Shown here: piece after piece, positions 41,531-54,694 of the stretch
Position numbering within the stretch: the first letter of the stretch is position 1
Layout of the letters: every line of letters starts with the position of its first letter
Assembly (NCBI GenBank): GCA_017590115.1
Contig: JAGGNK010008337.1
Span: 6,315,609-6,379,608 of the forward strand
Reading direction: 5' to 3'
DNA: 64,000 bases
Source: Montifringilla adamsi
Taxonomy: Eukaryota > Chordata > Aves > Passeriformes > Passeridae
Notes under the pieces: generated by a model
What the model saw: only the letters and a program-made list of their open reading frames with translations
The model's database searches: none
Told to the model about the DNA's origin: nothing
Made by a program: the position numbers and the translations under genes

Positions 41531-43330
41531 CAAGCAAACCACAATTATTTAAGCTAAAGGATGGCTTTAAAGGCTGCATGGAGTGTGAATATGGACTCCA
41601 CTTCATCTGGCAGGCAGGTGATTTCTCACCCTTTTTGGTGCTTCCATGGGCACGGTGCCTTGAGCATTTGCTAGTTTTGGCAAACCCCAAGGTCAAGTGT
41701 TGGAAGTGTCTCCCCCACAGAGTACATTTATTGGGAGCTTGCTTTAAATGATTTCTTTGAAAAGGAAGAACAAAGCTTCTAGGGAGAAGTACTTAAAAAG
41801 GGAACTTAATGCATAGGCAGCCCTGTCTTCTTTAAGAATTTAGTGCTGCTCTTGGTGGGTGTGTGGATGCGCCAGACGTCTTCCAACACCTCTGAGTAGG
41901 TGCCAGTCTGTCAGATTAGCTCAACTAAAATAAACCTTTCTCCCACTCCCTGCCTGCTATCAGGCCTTTGAGAGAGAATTGCCTTTTAAAATGTACTGGG
42001 GTGTTCACTGGGCTTTTATTCTGTGGTTTTAAGCTAGTTTTGAAATGAGCAGAGAGGATGTGAAAAACGTTGGACGCTTTTAACACTGTCATTTAATGAT
42101 CTCATCCTTTGAGCCTGTTTGTGGAGAGGTGGCTTATCTTGAGCTGTTCTCTCCTTTCCTTGTCTGTTTTCCATGAGAATGTCTCCTATTGTGTTAAGCC
42201 AATAACCCTTATTAATAGGTCAGTGTAGAGTATTAATGAGCTTTTTACACTGTGGTTATAAACGTCACACTTGTTTCTAAGAGTAGGAGTGGGAAATAGA
42301 AAATATTGCCTGGATTTGTTCTCTTATTTTCAACAGCGTGAAACTGTTGATCTGATTCAAAAAAAACCCCAAAAAATCAGCTTTGATCAATCAGAGACGT
42401 TTAGCTTTTGTTATTTAAAATGCAATCCTAAGGACCAGGCATTGTAGCACTTGCCTTCATAAGCACTTACTTTAGGAAAGTTAAAAAAATAGAAAATTGC
42501 TGTGAAATAGATTTGTCTGTAACGAGAGAATTTTGCGGGGCAACCTGCAAATAAAAGTTGAGAGTTTTTATTTGTCTTGTGAACCCATGGGATGTTCACT
42601 TAGCTGTGATGAACCTCTACTTGCTGCACGGCAGAGTTTTGTCACCTCCTCAAAAACCAGCAGAGTTAATGCTGACAGAGGTATGAATGTGTCCGGCTTG
42701 GCTCCTACCAGGAGTGGCCGGTATGACTGACTTGGTGTAACGTGTCCAAGTCTCCATATGGGTGGCAGGTCTAGGAAAACATATTGTACAGCCCAGAAAA
42801 CAGCCTAGTGGGAAAGGGACACTGTGGTTCATAGAAGGGAGGTGGTGGCAGCTCTCCAAGGCTCCCACTCCTGCCTCCTTGCCAGTCTGAATTGCAGAGC
42901 CCCCCAGTAATGTCATCCTTCAGAGTTTCTACAGTTTAATTTTCTCCAGCAGCAACTGCTCCAGCACAGCGTTGCTGCTGGCAAGGCGAGGTAGCTCAGG
43001 TGCTGTGACTTCCATTTCGTTTTCAGCCGCAGTTACCTTAGTAAACAAAGGGCCGAACATCTGCAGTTTTGCTTTATCAAATGGTCCTCTAATGCTGCAA
43101 ACAAAGAAAAGGGTACCTGAAGGCATTTGAAAATACCTTAATAAATTAGTATTAGTATTGTAATTTGCTCACTCTTTACTTTTGGCTGCTTAGCAAAAAT
43201 TGCTTGGAAGACCTATTAATTTTATCATAAGAGTGATGATGCTGTATACAGAAAAATATCTGGCCATATGCTTGTATCTTTATTTTAAAGGACAAAGATT
43301 AATGAAATGTAATTTAAAAGGAAAAAGTAC

Positions 43331-43425
43331 ATAAAAATTATAATTATATTCATTAATATAATATATATTTATATTAATTTTTTATTAATTATATTATGTA
43401 TAAAATTTATTATTATACATTATTT
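43331..43425. repeat. AT-only low-complexity block
   Basis: About 95 bp almost entirely A and T (for example ATTAATATAATATATATTTA), with several overlapping AT palindromes such as ATTATATT...AATATAAT. It may be structurally flexible DNA. No gene or repeat family is recognised. Confidence 0.9.
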
Positions 43426-46400
43426 CAAAGAAAACGGAGAATAGATTTAGAGCACTAATCTTCCCATTTGCACTATGGCTATGTATGTAACGTGGTTTTG
43501 AGAGATCAGGGTAAGTGTCGTGTAAAAAGTGTTCTTGAATGGCAGAGTAAATATCACAAATTCTGCAGTGTTAGACAATCTGATGTGGACTTGCATGGAT
43601 TTCAGTATTGTGTAGCTGACTTTATATCTGGTTAGGACATTTCACATTCCTCTGGCATGTTGTGCTGATTCCTTCTATTGCTGCTACAGCTGAGCCAAAA
43701 ATTACTGGTCCCTTTCAAGCTGATTAGAAGAACATTTAAAAATCATTAGTAAAGGAAGAATGTTACAAAAAAGACCTTACAAAGCACATTTTTTAAAAAA
43801 GACTGGACACAGATTATTTTCAGTTTTTTAAAATAAAGTTGGAATGTGTAAGTTGATCACTATGGTTGGAGGAGTGTGCCAAAGTGGTGTTTGTTTTTCT
43901 TTGCCTCCTAGTTTTCTTCTAATATGAAATACCTGCAATTAACACTGTTGCTTTTCCCCATATAGGAAATATTGGAGTTTTTTCCTAGGCAGATACAACG
44001 ATTACTCCTGCAAAACCATTGATTTAACAACAAATACCCCAGCACTTTGCAGTGTTCAAGGAGCCTGCATCATCAGCATGTAATCGTATACCGCAGGTAT
44101 TAAGTAGTGAGTGTTTTTTTACCCTTAGAGTAATAGTCAAATCTGGGTCAGCTCCCAGAGGAATAAGAGTTTAAAGGTCTTGGACAACTTCCTAGTGCCC
44201 ACGTATGAATTGGCTGCTTCCCTGTTGTGCTTCAGTGGTTCAGGGAAACATTGGCAGTTTTTCATGCGCTCTCCGAGTCCTGTGCTGAAGTTGCTCATCC
44301 GTGGGCTCACAGTGCCGCTGCCCTCCTTTGAAAGAGGGAGATGTTTCAGGCTGGCATGTGGCATCCTGTGATTGATAACAGAGCTGCTTTTAGATGTCTG
44401 TTCTGCACCTGAACTGGTGACCCCCATAAATCTGTTCTGTTCACTCATATCAGGTTGTTGGGATGCATAATGTCCTAAAATAACCCTCGTGCTCCTGTTA
44501 ATTTTTCTGTTAATGGACCCAAAAGAAAAAAATAAATAATCTTGCAGAAGATGGGTCTTCTGTCTTAGAAATGTTTGAAAATGGCTGTGGGAGCTCAGGA
44601 CCACGCCTTGCCTCCCTGTTCTCACTGCTATTGAGCCTGTACAGCATCCTTTTAATACAGCGCTAACCTGCTCAGCCAGATGGTAAATGTCATAGAGATA
44701 TCTTCATGTTTGTTTGGGGTTGTTTTCTGTGTAAGGTGAACTAAACTTCAGTAAATCTCTCATCTGATCATGGAGAATAAATTTGATGTTGCTTTTGGGC
44801 ATACTTATTCCATATCCTCTTTCTTACTTGCTTTCAGGACATAAGTGACACTAATTTGCACTTGTACAGTTCCTCTGTCTTGATTACTGAGCAGGCTGGA
44901 TGATGTGGAGATTAGCGATGACATTTTGAAAGACCAAACGCTTGCCAGTGTCTTTAAAATTCTCTACTTTTCCTTCCTTGTATGATCAAGCCCTGGGGGG
45001 AGATGTCAGAGGCAGCTTCTTACAAATGTGAAAGCATTAGAAAACATGATCCCTGGCTTGTTTGACAGATGAAAGTTTATCCCAATGGGTTTTTTTTGCA
45101 AAGGAAGCAGTATTGACTGTCTGCTGACCAGACCTAGCACAGGTAAGAGCACTTGCTGGAGCTCCTTCTCAGTGGGGGAAGAATTGTTTTTTCCCCTCCA
45201 TAGTGGCATTTTAGCTGGTTGTGAGACATGGGAATGCATGCCTTGGCAGGTTTCCAAGCCCCCGTTGACACCTAGCATGGTTCATTTCCCTATCCTCAGG
45301 AATTCTGCTTCATTCTGGGAAGGCACAGGCATGTCCTAGATGGGTTCCTCAGCTGACAGTGATGCACCCAAGCATACCCAGACATGAGCTGCTTCTGTTC
45401 TCAGACATTTTCCTATTTATTATCCTTAAGCACCAGTTTGTAGCAGCACTGTAGAGATTCCATGAACGACTAGGGGAGACTTCACTCATCACTCACATAT
45501 TGACTTGCAAACCTCAGAAAGAGGTCAGTGTTGTGGGGATTTGACCTAATAACTTCCTAGAGCTGCTGAGCAAAACAGAGTAAGAAACATCTCGAAGAAC
45601 TAGATTTATTTTCTTTTCCTGAGAGTATTGCCACAGAAATCTTTGCCATAGAAATCAGTCTGCAGAATTTTGCATAATCCAAACCAGGCTTTTGTTAATA
45701 CTTCACTAGTATCCTTTCAACCCGCTGAATGCGTTTTAATTGATTTGGCAGGATTATACTGAAGGATAAAGTTAGTCTTTATTAGCACAAAGGAGAACAG
45801 TAGATAATTTTAAATTTTATTTTATCTAAATAAACCAGCAGTATATAATGTAGCAGTGGGTGCTTTCAGTAGTGTTAAGTGTTCTGTGGAGGAAAAACAA
45901 AATTCCTGTCAGAAATCTGCTGGTGACGGCAGCCTGCCTGGAGCTGAACTCATTGTAGTAAAACCTCCCGGACTGGAATGGGTGCTGCTCATGCTCCTCG
46001 CCTCCCAGGCTGTTTTTGCAGTGTGTAAACCCACAGCCAGCAGCCGTCAGGCCGTGCAGGAGGCACCACTGGGCTGTAGGCTCCTGTCCTTTGCAGGAGG
46101 TGTCAGCCAGGCCATGGCAACCGGAGCTGGAGCCTGGAGGAGCTCAAAGAGTGGGATTAGAAGAGTTTACATCCTTTGACTGTGTACCGGATCACTGGAT
46201 TGAAATCACTTTGATAGGTGCCTTTTGAGGATTTTGCAGGGTTGGTTGTTTTTTTGATTTGTTTGGGGGTTTATTTGAAGTTCCCGAGACTGGGTTGCTT
46301 TGCTCCCTAGTTTTGCAGCAATAGCAGCGTTGAGTTTAGAATGGATATTAACACAATCCAGTTTCTACTGACTGTACCAGCGGGGTGCTCCTTCATGGGA

Positions 46401-49143
46401 CACAGGACATCACCTTCAAATCCATATCAAAGAGAGAGACTCTCTTCCCCTCCCTCCCCAAAGTGGTGTGGTTGCTTTGGGAACAAGATGTGTTTCTTGC
46501 ATGGGCAGCTCCATAGGTCCTTTTGTCAAAATAGCTGAGTTGGTGGAAGCTTAGGGGGTTTTTTTCCATTTAGTGAAACAAGGAAAATCTCCCTGCAGCA
46601 TACAATACCACCCTTTTTCGTCTAATTAGCATCCTAGTATAATTTTCTTTTTTCTCTCCTATTTCTAAGACCCTAAAAAAAATTTGATAAACCACTTTTT
46701 GCATTTCTAGTATTTTATGTCTAAAATTATATAAGTGTTAAAGAAGTCAGTTGATAACACAGGGAAAATGGGAAGGGAAAATGGGTGGGACCTGTACTGC
46801 ACGAATGGCCATTTACTTCTGTGCAGAACATGTATTGAAAAACACTGGGGAGGTCCTCAGTAAACATGTGCTCATTATAGCATTTAGTATGAAGTCATAG
46901 AAACAAAACTTTAAAGACTTATTTATGGGTAAAGCTTGGCATTACATCAAATTTTCCATGCTTGAAAGATAAGCTATTTGTTTGTTTTATGTTTGTTTGT
47001 TTTTTTAAGACTAGTATAGGATAGTAATAGATTTCAGAATTAGGGACAAAACACAGAAATTTAGGACTTTTTTTTTTTTTTTGGACAAAATCCGTCCCTA
47101 TTAGTTTTGTTCAGGTATATTTGGCTCCTTGTAATGCCTCTGTCTGTACCCAAGGAACACTGATCAGTGCAGTTCTGTCCCTAGCCCAGCAGATAATGAA
47201 ACACCTGAGCATTTCCTGAGACAGATAAATTATGATAAACAAAGTAATTATTCTTTTTTTTTAGCATAATTCAATTCTCAGTAGTAGAAATGTGATTTTG
47301 TGTTATTGCACTTCTCCTCCAAAATTCTCTTTAATTGATCTTGTATATGGAACATGGAAAAGCAAGAGTGGTAAGAGCAACTTCTTAGGATATATTGTTA
47401 TCTTGTTTCCCCCACCCTTAACATCATGTATCTGTAAGTTCAGGGAATAGTGGAGATTTCCAGGGAAAATATTTTGTGATCTGCCTGCAGTGGATTTAAA
47501 TGAAAACTATTTAAAGTGGGTTCAGCACCATTCCACTGTATGTCAACAAGAGCGATTAGCAATGAAGAGGTTTTACATGCATAACAGTCCTGTTTACTGA
47601 ACAAATGCTTTCAATGAGCTTTATTTAATTAACAAAGAAAAAAACATAATAGAAAGAAGAACCTAGAAATGGTGGTTGTCCTGCTGGTTCTCAACCTTTT
47701 TGACCCTTAAATGTACTTACAAATTTTCCTGTAATCAAAAGCACCAAACTGGGAGAGGTGAGGGTCTGTCTGAGATAGCCATGGTTGAGCTGGTGAGGTC
47801 TTACATGCAGTTCCATTGCTGTCTTTTTTTCCTTTATCCAAGGAAATTGCATGAGGTCAGCAATTTAGCTCCCCCAGTGATATTCTCCTGACTGCTTCAT
47901 TTGGCTGCAAAGTGCTGAATTTCAGCAACCAGAAAAACTTCCAAGAGCAGGCAATACCGTGGCATTTTTCTTAATTTTTATTTCAGCATGCTGTATGTCA
48001 TTTCTGTTTCAGGGAGAAATGAAAAGGTTTTTAGAGGATGAAGTAGGTTACATGCCATTAAGGAGTTCATAAGGTAAAATAATTGCTTTAAAGACATTAG
48101 GCAGAGGTTCTGTGTTATCAGCTAAGGCCGTAAAATTGTATTTACTCACTGGGTTAGCATTTCCCTGTATATAGCTTTCTTTCTGTTAATGAGCTCGTGT
48201 TCCTCGTGGGCAGTAATTTATTCCATCAGGCTTTGGAAATAAGTGTCTTAATGTTTCTTGAGAAGATTACTGAAACCAGGTAAACAAACAAAATACCACA
48301 GATTCTGTACCTATCCATGCTCAAACTGTGTAGAAAATGAAAATAGTTTGAGGAGGAGTGCAATGCAAATAACTCGTGTCCATTAAATGTAAAACAGCTG
48401 TAAAACAGCTTAAACAGGGGGTGAGCATATTATACACACCATCAGGAAGTTTGTAGGGTTTACAGGCTTGTATTTGGGATGTAATTCTGGAATAATGGTT
48501 AAAACATCATTTCTTAAATCCTCTGCTTTGTCAGCATTCCTTGGTAGAAGGGGTTACCTTTTTAAAACTGTTACTTTTGTACTTCCTCATTGAATCCATG
48601 GAAAAACAACACTTAAGGAAGCCAAATTAACTCCACTTCACACACACAAACCAGTAGCTGAAGATGATATGTAAGGTAAGGAGGCCTTCTTGTACTGCCT
48701 GTTGAAGCTGCTGATGCTTGGTCATGTAGGAAATTTTGTTAATACAGGCTCAGAGATGGACAAAGGCTTAGATTTGCTGTGGCTTCTTGTGTGTAATCTA
48801 GCCTGATAGATGCTGCTTCTAAGCCACGCCTGCACTGTGTAAACACAACTGCTCGTGTGCATCTCAAAATTTATAAGTCCCTAGTTTTGATCTTACAGTA
48901 GTGAAAACAGATTTCATTACCTTTTTGCAATCCTTGCAGTAAAAGCAAGGGTTCAAGTAAAACCCTGGAAAGCATTGTTGTGAGGTGAGATGGGAAAGCA
49001 GAGTTTGTGGGGACATCTTTTATCACACCAGCACCTGCAGTGTCTGAGGGTATTAATTTAAAATTATCAACCAGTTGAATTTGTATTCCATTAAAAATTG
49101 AAAGATTTGCAGTAAAATTATTTATTGTTGTCGCCGTATCATT

Positions 49144-49166
49144 AAAAAAAAAAAAAAAAAAAAAAA
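49144..49166. repeat. Poly-A tract (A23)
   Basis: Uninterrupted run of 23 A. Flanking DNA shows no target-site duplication or recognisable retroposon body. Confidence 0.95.
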
Positions 49167-49336
49167 GACCAGAAAAAATATTAAACGAAACTCATCCCCA
49201 CATCCACAAAAAACATCTATTTTCATATGGAAAGCCAGTTTCTTAGTAGGCATTTGTCAGGGACTAAGGCCGCTGGAGGAAAGCGGTATTACATAAATTG
49301 GATGTGCAGTTCTGAGCTAAATAAATTTTTAAATAT

Positions 49337-49380
49337 TTTGCATAAATTAGGGACATTAAATTATGCATAATGTGCATAAT
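49337..49380. promoter_or_regulatory. Cluster of GCATAA sites around a TTATGCATAA palindrome
   Basis: Within 44 bp there are three GCATAA motifs: TTTGCATAAAT, the perfect 10-bp palindrome TTATGCATAA at 49361-49370, and TGTGCATAAT. These resemble binding sites of POU/octamer-type factors. The surrounding 250 bp has the even, non-repetitive look of conserved non-coding DNA. Function is inferred only. Confidence 0.35.
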
Positions 49381-50362
49381 TTCATCCTTTTGTAAATGAT
49401 GTTCCCACAGTTAGTGATTAAAGAACGTGGTGCAGCCCCTCGAGTTGGAACAATTAGACCTTCCACAGCTCTGTCTATAGATAGATATTCCTTAAGCTCA
49501 GCCAGGGGACAGAAGCGTGTGCTAGCACTTGGCTATGATCTGCTCCCTGTTTTTGATGACTTAAGAGGGCTGTTCAGGACAGAGTATCAGCCTATATGAA
49601 CACTATCAACCAGCTTGAACAAGTCAGATTATTTAATTAGCCCTATTAAGATCCTTCTATTTTTATAACTTATTTATGAGTTCTTGCTAAGCTTAGAAGG
49701 TCCAGCTTCAGATATCAAAAAGATGTTTTCAGCTTATGTTGTTAATCTTGATGGGTTTTATACTGTGACTCCATTAAATTTTCATCCTAAGAAAACAAAA
49801 AGGGGCTGTGAAAAGCAGTTGAATTTGGGAAATCCACATCTGGAATCCTGACCTGCGTGTTTCAGGCATAGGGTATTTATGATGTCCATATATGATGGAC
49901 ATTTGCTTGGTTGCCAAAATATGTATTGTATGCCTTTGCCTTAGACCATCAAAAATCCAGAGAATGTTTATTTAACACCCATTTGAAGTGTCTTGGTTTC
50001 CCCCAGGGGAGAAATGTTCTTCAGGCATCACTTAAAGACTGCCATGCTGTGAGTATCTTACTTGATGTCCTGTACTGAGAAAACAAGGTGATGCTTGTTT
50101 TGAGCCTCTGCTTTGCCACCCTTTTACTGAGATTCACGTTCTGCTTTGTTCTAGTTTTTTTTCAGAGAAGCAGGCAATGATTTGATGAAAGAACTATTAA
50201 ATCAAACATTCGTGTTTACCAGAAAAAGACTTCTTTTTAAAGCAGTTGTGTCCAGAATTTAATACCTGTATTGTGGCTATACCTTCAGAGTGTTTGAAAG
50301 GGCTTTAATTTCATCACAAGGGTGGGACTCTTATCTACCCCCCCAAAATTAAATTCATCTGC

Positions 50363-50384
50363 AAAAAAAAAAAAAAAAAAAAAA
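50363..50384. repeat. Poly-A tract (A22)
   Basis: Uninterrupted run of 22 A. A second run of 13 A lies at 50495-50507. No retroposon body or target-site duplication is visible. Confidence 0.95.
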
Positions 50385-51044
50385 GTAGAATTCTGATGTG
50401 TGAATTCAGTCAATGAGCTTTTTCTCTCTAATGGAACCACTCTGGGCTAGTTTAGAAGATGAAAACTCCTTGTATGGAGTAACTTCATGATTTGAAAAAA
50501 AAAAAAATCACTGATGGTTAAGGGTTAAGTGCTGGCTTGTGGCTTGAAGCTCTGCCTGTTCTGGTATCAGTAAAGAAACAGTTAATTAAACAAAGATCAG
50601 TCCCTAGGTGATGCTGAAACAATATATGGATTTGGAAGTAAGGTTAAGGCATTTTGAAAGTGGAGAGTACCCATGTAAATTATGGTTCTGCCCAAAACTA
50701 TCTCAAACAAGTGCAGTTTGGATAAATTGATGCAGATGGCATCTGCCAGCTCACTTCTGAAGATCTTATCCAACTTTAGCTGCAGGTGAATGTACAAAAT
50801 TTTATCCTCTTAGCAGGGAAGTCTGTATATATGCTTTAGTGCATTATGTCATCAGTAAATTATTTTAATAGCAAATAAGCCTTTATTACTTTTGCTCTTG
50901 CTTTATTGCATTTGCTGCTCTACATTCAATATGTACAGCATTGGCACAAGATAGCTTGCATGCTCACTAGTGCATTAGCAGGAGAGATGGAAATTGTGTT
51001 CCAAGACCATAATGCTTTGAATTTGGTACTGTTAAAGCCAGAAG

Positions 51045-51080
51045 AAAAAAAAAAAAAAAAACAATCAAAAAACCCCAACA
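51045..51080. repeat. Poly-A tract grading into A/C-rich run
   Basis: A17 at 51045-51061 is followed by CAATCAAAAAACCCC. It lies about 65 bp left of a CR1 tail fragment, but the two do not appear joined. Confidence 0.85.
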
Positions 51081-51143
51081 GTTGCTGCACATCAGGCTCT
51101 GGTATAAAGCTAGGAAATAACAGCTTATAAATGAAGCAAGTTT

Positions 51144-51213
51144 CTCATAGAATCATAGAATATACTGAGTTCAAAGGACCCATCAGGATCACTGAGTCCA
51201 GCTCCTGGCCCTA
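51144..51213 (-). mobile_element. CR1 LINE 3'-tail fragment, different subfamily
   Basis: The plus strand reads TCATAGAATCATAGAATA, then AAAGGACCCATCAGGATCAC and GAGTCCAGCTCCTGGCCCT. The wording CCCATCAGGATCA...GAGTCCAGCTCCTGG differs from the other copies (AAAGATCATCTAGTTCC) and points to another CR1 subfamily. The tail repeat is well preserved. Confidence 0.88.
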
Positions 51214-53299
51214 ATTCTGGAAGGTGCCAAGATGAGACAAAATTAACACTGCTTCCAAAGTACCAGGGTGTTTTTGGAGACAGCTTTCAGGTTAAAACAG
51301 AACTGTGGGCAATTCAGGATAGCAATATAAATTTAAAAAGGGACAATGATAAAGAATGTAAAAGATAGTTAGCATAGTATTTGCATATGGAGAGTATTGA
51401 TCAAGTGAACTCTGCACATAGGTTTAGGCGACACTGAAAAAACCCCACCCCTTGCTCCACAATTAAATATTGAATAGTACACAGAAATAACATGGAATTT
51501 GAAAACTGAGATAAATTTAATGTGGTTTAATGTTATTTTGATCAACGTGCTGAATGAAGTGCCTACTGTAGTAATCAGCTTTGCCTGCGTATATACCTGT
51601 CTAGCTGAAGGGATTTATGATGCTGCTGGGGAGCATTGCATGCAGCAACTGCAGCACTAGGATAAGCACAGTCTTGAAGAGACGGGCCTGACATGGAGAG
51701 GAACAGAACTTTGTATAAACAGCCAAAGGAAAAAACACACAGTTTAGTTTGAAAGCAATCTTTCACTTGCCAAATTAATTTTAACATCATGTGTGTGGAG
51801 TAGAGGTTTCTGTAGAACCCGAGGAAGGTCTTGTACACTCCAGTGTGCCATTTTTTGCACTGGCATCACATGTGGTAAGAGGACACCAGCTCTCCTGCAA
51901 GCCTGACCTGGTTGCCTGAGGAAGACAGAGCCCTGTCCAAGTTTTCACTCTTGCTGGCAAAAGGTGAAGTAGGAACAACTGGGTTGATTTACTGAAGTTG
52001 CTTTGGATTTGTACCCTACTGCCTCACAGGCAAAAATGTCACATAAAAAAGCCATTTTATTTAAGACTGTCATACAGTTTTCTCTTTAAATGCCAACTTT
52101 TTTATACCCTTATGACCTTGTGTGGCATCACTGGAGTTGGTACATACCATTACCAGGCACTTCTGGCTTAGGTGCCTCAGAAGGTAAAGTACTCACTGAG
52201 TGTTGTTTTACCTTTTTCACAACATAAATTTGGAGCCAACTAAGACAGAGGTTTTCAAATACCTTGAAAATCCAACAAAACCTGTTTAATTTTGTAACCG
52301 GAGAACTGCTGGCAAAGAACTAGGCTCTCTTGCCAGTGACCCAGCCATTTCTTGGGCTCAGATATCAGGGATGCCCCTGTGTGAGTGTAGACAAAGAACA
52401 GGTCTGTCCAGTCCCTCTGTGTCATTTTCCTTCCCTGCTCATTGCTTGGGAAGCTTTTTGCACATCAACATAATGAGGCTCCACATGCTCAGTCTTGGCC
52501 ATCTTGCCCTTCCCTAGACTGGCACCTGATGGGACAACAGAGCAAAATAGTCTTGTTTGGTGCATTGCACTGAGCAGAGTGTTACACTCCCCTTTCCAGG
52601 GATCCATTCAATGCTCCATGCAAAGGAGACATGGTTTGTACAAGGTCAGTAAGGAAGCACAGTGCTGCTTGCCTCCACTGCTCAGGAAACTGCAGGAGAC
52701 ACTTCTGAAAGTGATGTGTCAACAATTCCGTGGTACAGGGAGTTTGGAGAGGAACTTCCCTAGGCACATCTGGAAAATGAGGATGAAAAAAATATGTGTT
52801 ACTGGAAATTTTGGGTCTGTGCAGTTAGATGGATCCCTGGTTGGAGATTCATTTGAAGGCTGATTGCTGAAACCATTAGTCTCACTGTTGGTCACTCTTT
52901 CTTCATCTCTTGTTCTTTACCACTCTTAGGGAAACAGGCCAAGCACCACTAAAATTCTTAGAGAATTAAACTGCATTTGGTATACATTCCTTCTTGTCTG
53001 AGATATTGTCTGAAATATTAAATTTTTTCATTTGCTGTTTCTTTAAAAAAAACCCCATACTTCAGAGGGTTGTAACTCCACGCCTTCCCTCCCTTTCATT
53101 GTTCACACTGTTTGCTGTTGTGAAAACTTTTTTTCCAAGTGATTAATAATGAAGAAAACCTGCAAGGGTAATACTGTTAACCTGAACACAGAGAGGTGAA
53201 GCTCATGACCTGAGAAGTAGGAGCTTCCGAGTGGGTTTCTTATCAGAGCACTGCAGAGATGCAGCATACTTTTGAAGTAGTTTTTCAACTTCATTCATG
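51214..53299. other. Non-coding stretch downstream of FLRT3
   Basis: No gene or repeat recognised. The right part could still be FLRT3 3' UTR if a distal polyadenylation site is used. A 122-codon plus frame at 52495-52863 shows no domain. Confidence 0.55.
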
Positions 53300-54694
53300 A
53301 ATAAGACCAGTATTTTTCATAGTTAAGTTATGTATGAAAAGGTGGGTATTTTATTATTTCCTTTTTTCTTAGTTTTTAAAAGCTTGATACATGTAGTGTT
53401 GGATCAAGGCACACACAAGACTGGCCAAAGGGCGTACAAAGCACTTTGGTTTTTAGTTGAACAGAATTATTATTGCAACAAAGAGTGGCTTGGGGTTTAA
53501 ACATGAAATAGCTCGTAGTTCAGCAGGAAGGCAGAAAGAAACATGTTACCTTACAGATTTACCAAGGAATTTCTGGATAACTGTGACAGTAATGGGCAGT
53601 ATTCCTGACTGTAACAGCATTACACTGAACACAGACTCGTATATGCTTCAGAATAGCTGCATTCTCCATTTGTCTGCTCACCTTTGGGACCACAGTTTTT
53701 GAGACCTTGCTTTTATTGCCTTGGGTTTTGTCCTGCTCTCTTTTCTTGTGAAACTGCACTTTCAGCCCTTTCTCTTTTCAAAGCACTTTCAAAGTGTTGT
53801 CTCTGTCTTCCTGCCTTTGTCTCCCAAATGCCTGTGAGCATCCATCACTATTTTGTCTGTAATATACAGACCACTGATTCTGATAACAAAAAAACTATTC
53901 CTGAACTGTATCTACCCCCTTGGTTTGTAGAGCCTACCACTTTATTTTTAATTTCTTTGTTAGGAATTTGATTATGCCTTCCTCTAGGGATTATGGGTTT
54001 TTTTTAACGCTTGTCAAAAGCTTCAGTCTCATGCATATCATCAATTTGATTATTCTAATTTAAACTGGATTTCACTACTGTTGAATGGATATATCCAGAC
54101 AGCTGATATTGCCCATTACTACACACATTTTTGTTTATTGAATATTGTTGTGGTTTACAGATTTAATAGACCCAACACTGGAAGTTCTGTGAGCTTTTGT
54201 AACCACTTTTTGATCTTCCTGACTTGCCAGGTTTAACATTATTTTATTGATACCAAAGTGAAAAATGACCTGTGCTTACACTTACAAGGATCTCAGATGA
54301 ATGTTCTGACTGCTCAACACGGCAAGAAAATTCACTTTCACAGTCAACAAGTCATCTTACTCAGTAGAACACAAAAGTTAAATGGTCTGTAACTTCAATA
54401 TTAGCAAGGAAAATACAGTACAAATTACTAAAAAATACTAAAATATAGAATTGTGGTCAGGTATCCCCACTACATTAATCGCAGCAGTAGCCTGAAATTT
54501 GAAACTTTTAATAAAAAGTTCTTAAATATAAATTATATGGCAAATGTACAGTACATTGCTTTGTCAGTCTTTTAATCCAGTGTTTTGCAGTAGAACAGCA
54601 ACTGTTAAGTCAGTCTTTTCTTGTTTTCTTTAAAAAACAAAACAAACCCAAAAAACCCAACAAAACCCAAACCAGTCTTTCACGTCCCTCAGTA
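53300..54694 (-). other. FLRT3: FLRT3 3' UTR and 3' flank
   Basis: AT-rich DNA directly after the FLRT3 stop codon. On the plus strand it shows an A/C-rich low-complexity stretch at about 54633-54675, AAAAC/AACCC-like. On the mRNA strand this would be a G/T-rich run about 20-60 nt after the stop. A small palindrome, AATGTAC-A-GTACATT, lies at 54543-54557. No coding potential is recognised. The left limit is arbitrary because the true cleavage site is unknown. Confidence 0.5.
54134..54248 (-). terminator. FLRT3: Candidate FLRT3 polyadenylation signals
   Basis: Two AATAAA hexamers on the minus strand (TTTATT on plus) lie at 54248-54243 and 54139-54134, about 450 and 560 nt after the stop codon. 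The second is followed closely by a TGTGTGT run that could serve as the GU-rich element. Further AATAAA hexamers occur at 53946-53941 and 53355-53350, so a longer 3' UTR is equally possible. The sequence alone does not show which one is used. Confidence 0.35.

Larger units (their letters stand above)
41531..51143. other. Long non-coding stretch with candidate conserved elements
   Basis: No gene recognised. It holds the AT block at 43331, poly-A tracts near 49.1 and 50.4 kb, and possible regulatory segments at about 42170-42290 and 49180-49430. A 162-codon minus frame at 44137-44625 has balanced composition but no recognisable domain or match. Confidence 0.6.

Noticed and set aside
47041..47100. 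Inverted repeat TAGGGAC...GTCCCTA around a T15 tract
   Set aside because: Only seven paired bases about 46 bp apart; expected by chance in a window of this size.
49144..49166. A23 tract as the tail of a processed pseudogene or SINE
   Set aside because: No target-site duplication and no recognisable body upstream on either strand.
49882..49902. Small palindrome ATGTCCAT...ATGGACAT
   Set aside because: Eight-base arms with a five-base loop; too short to separate from chance.
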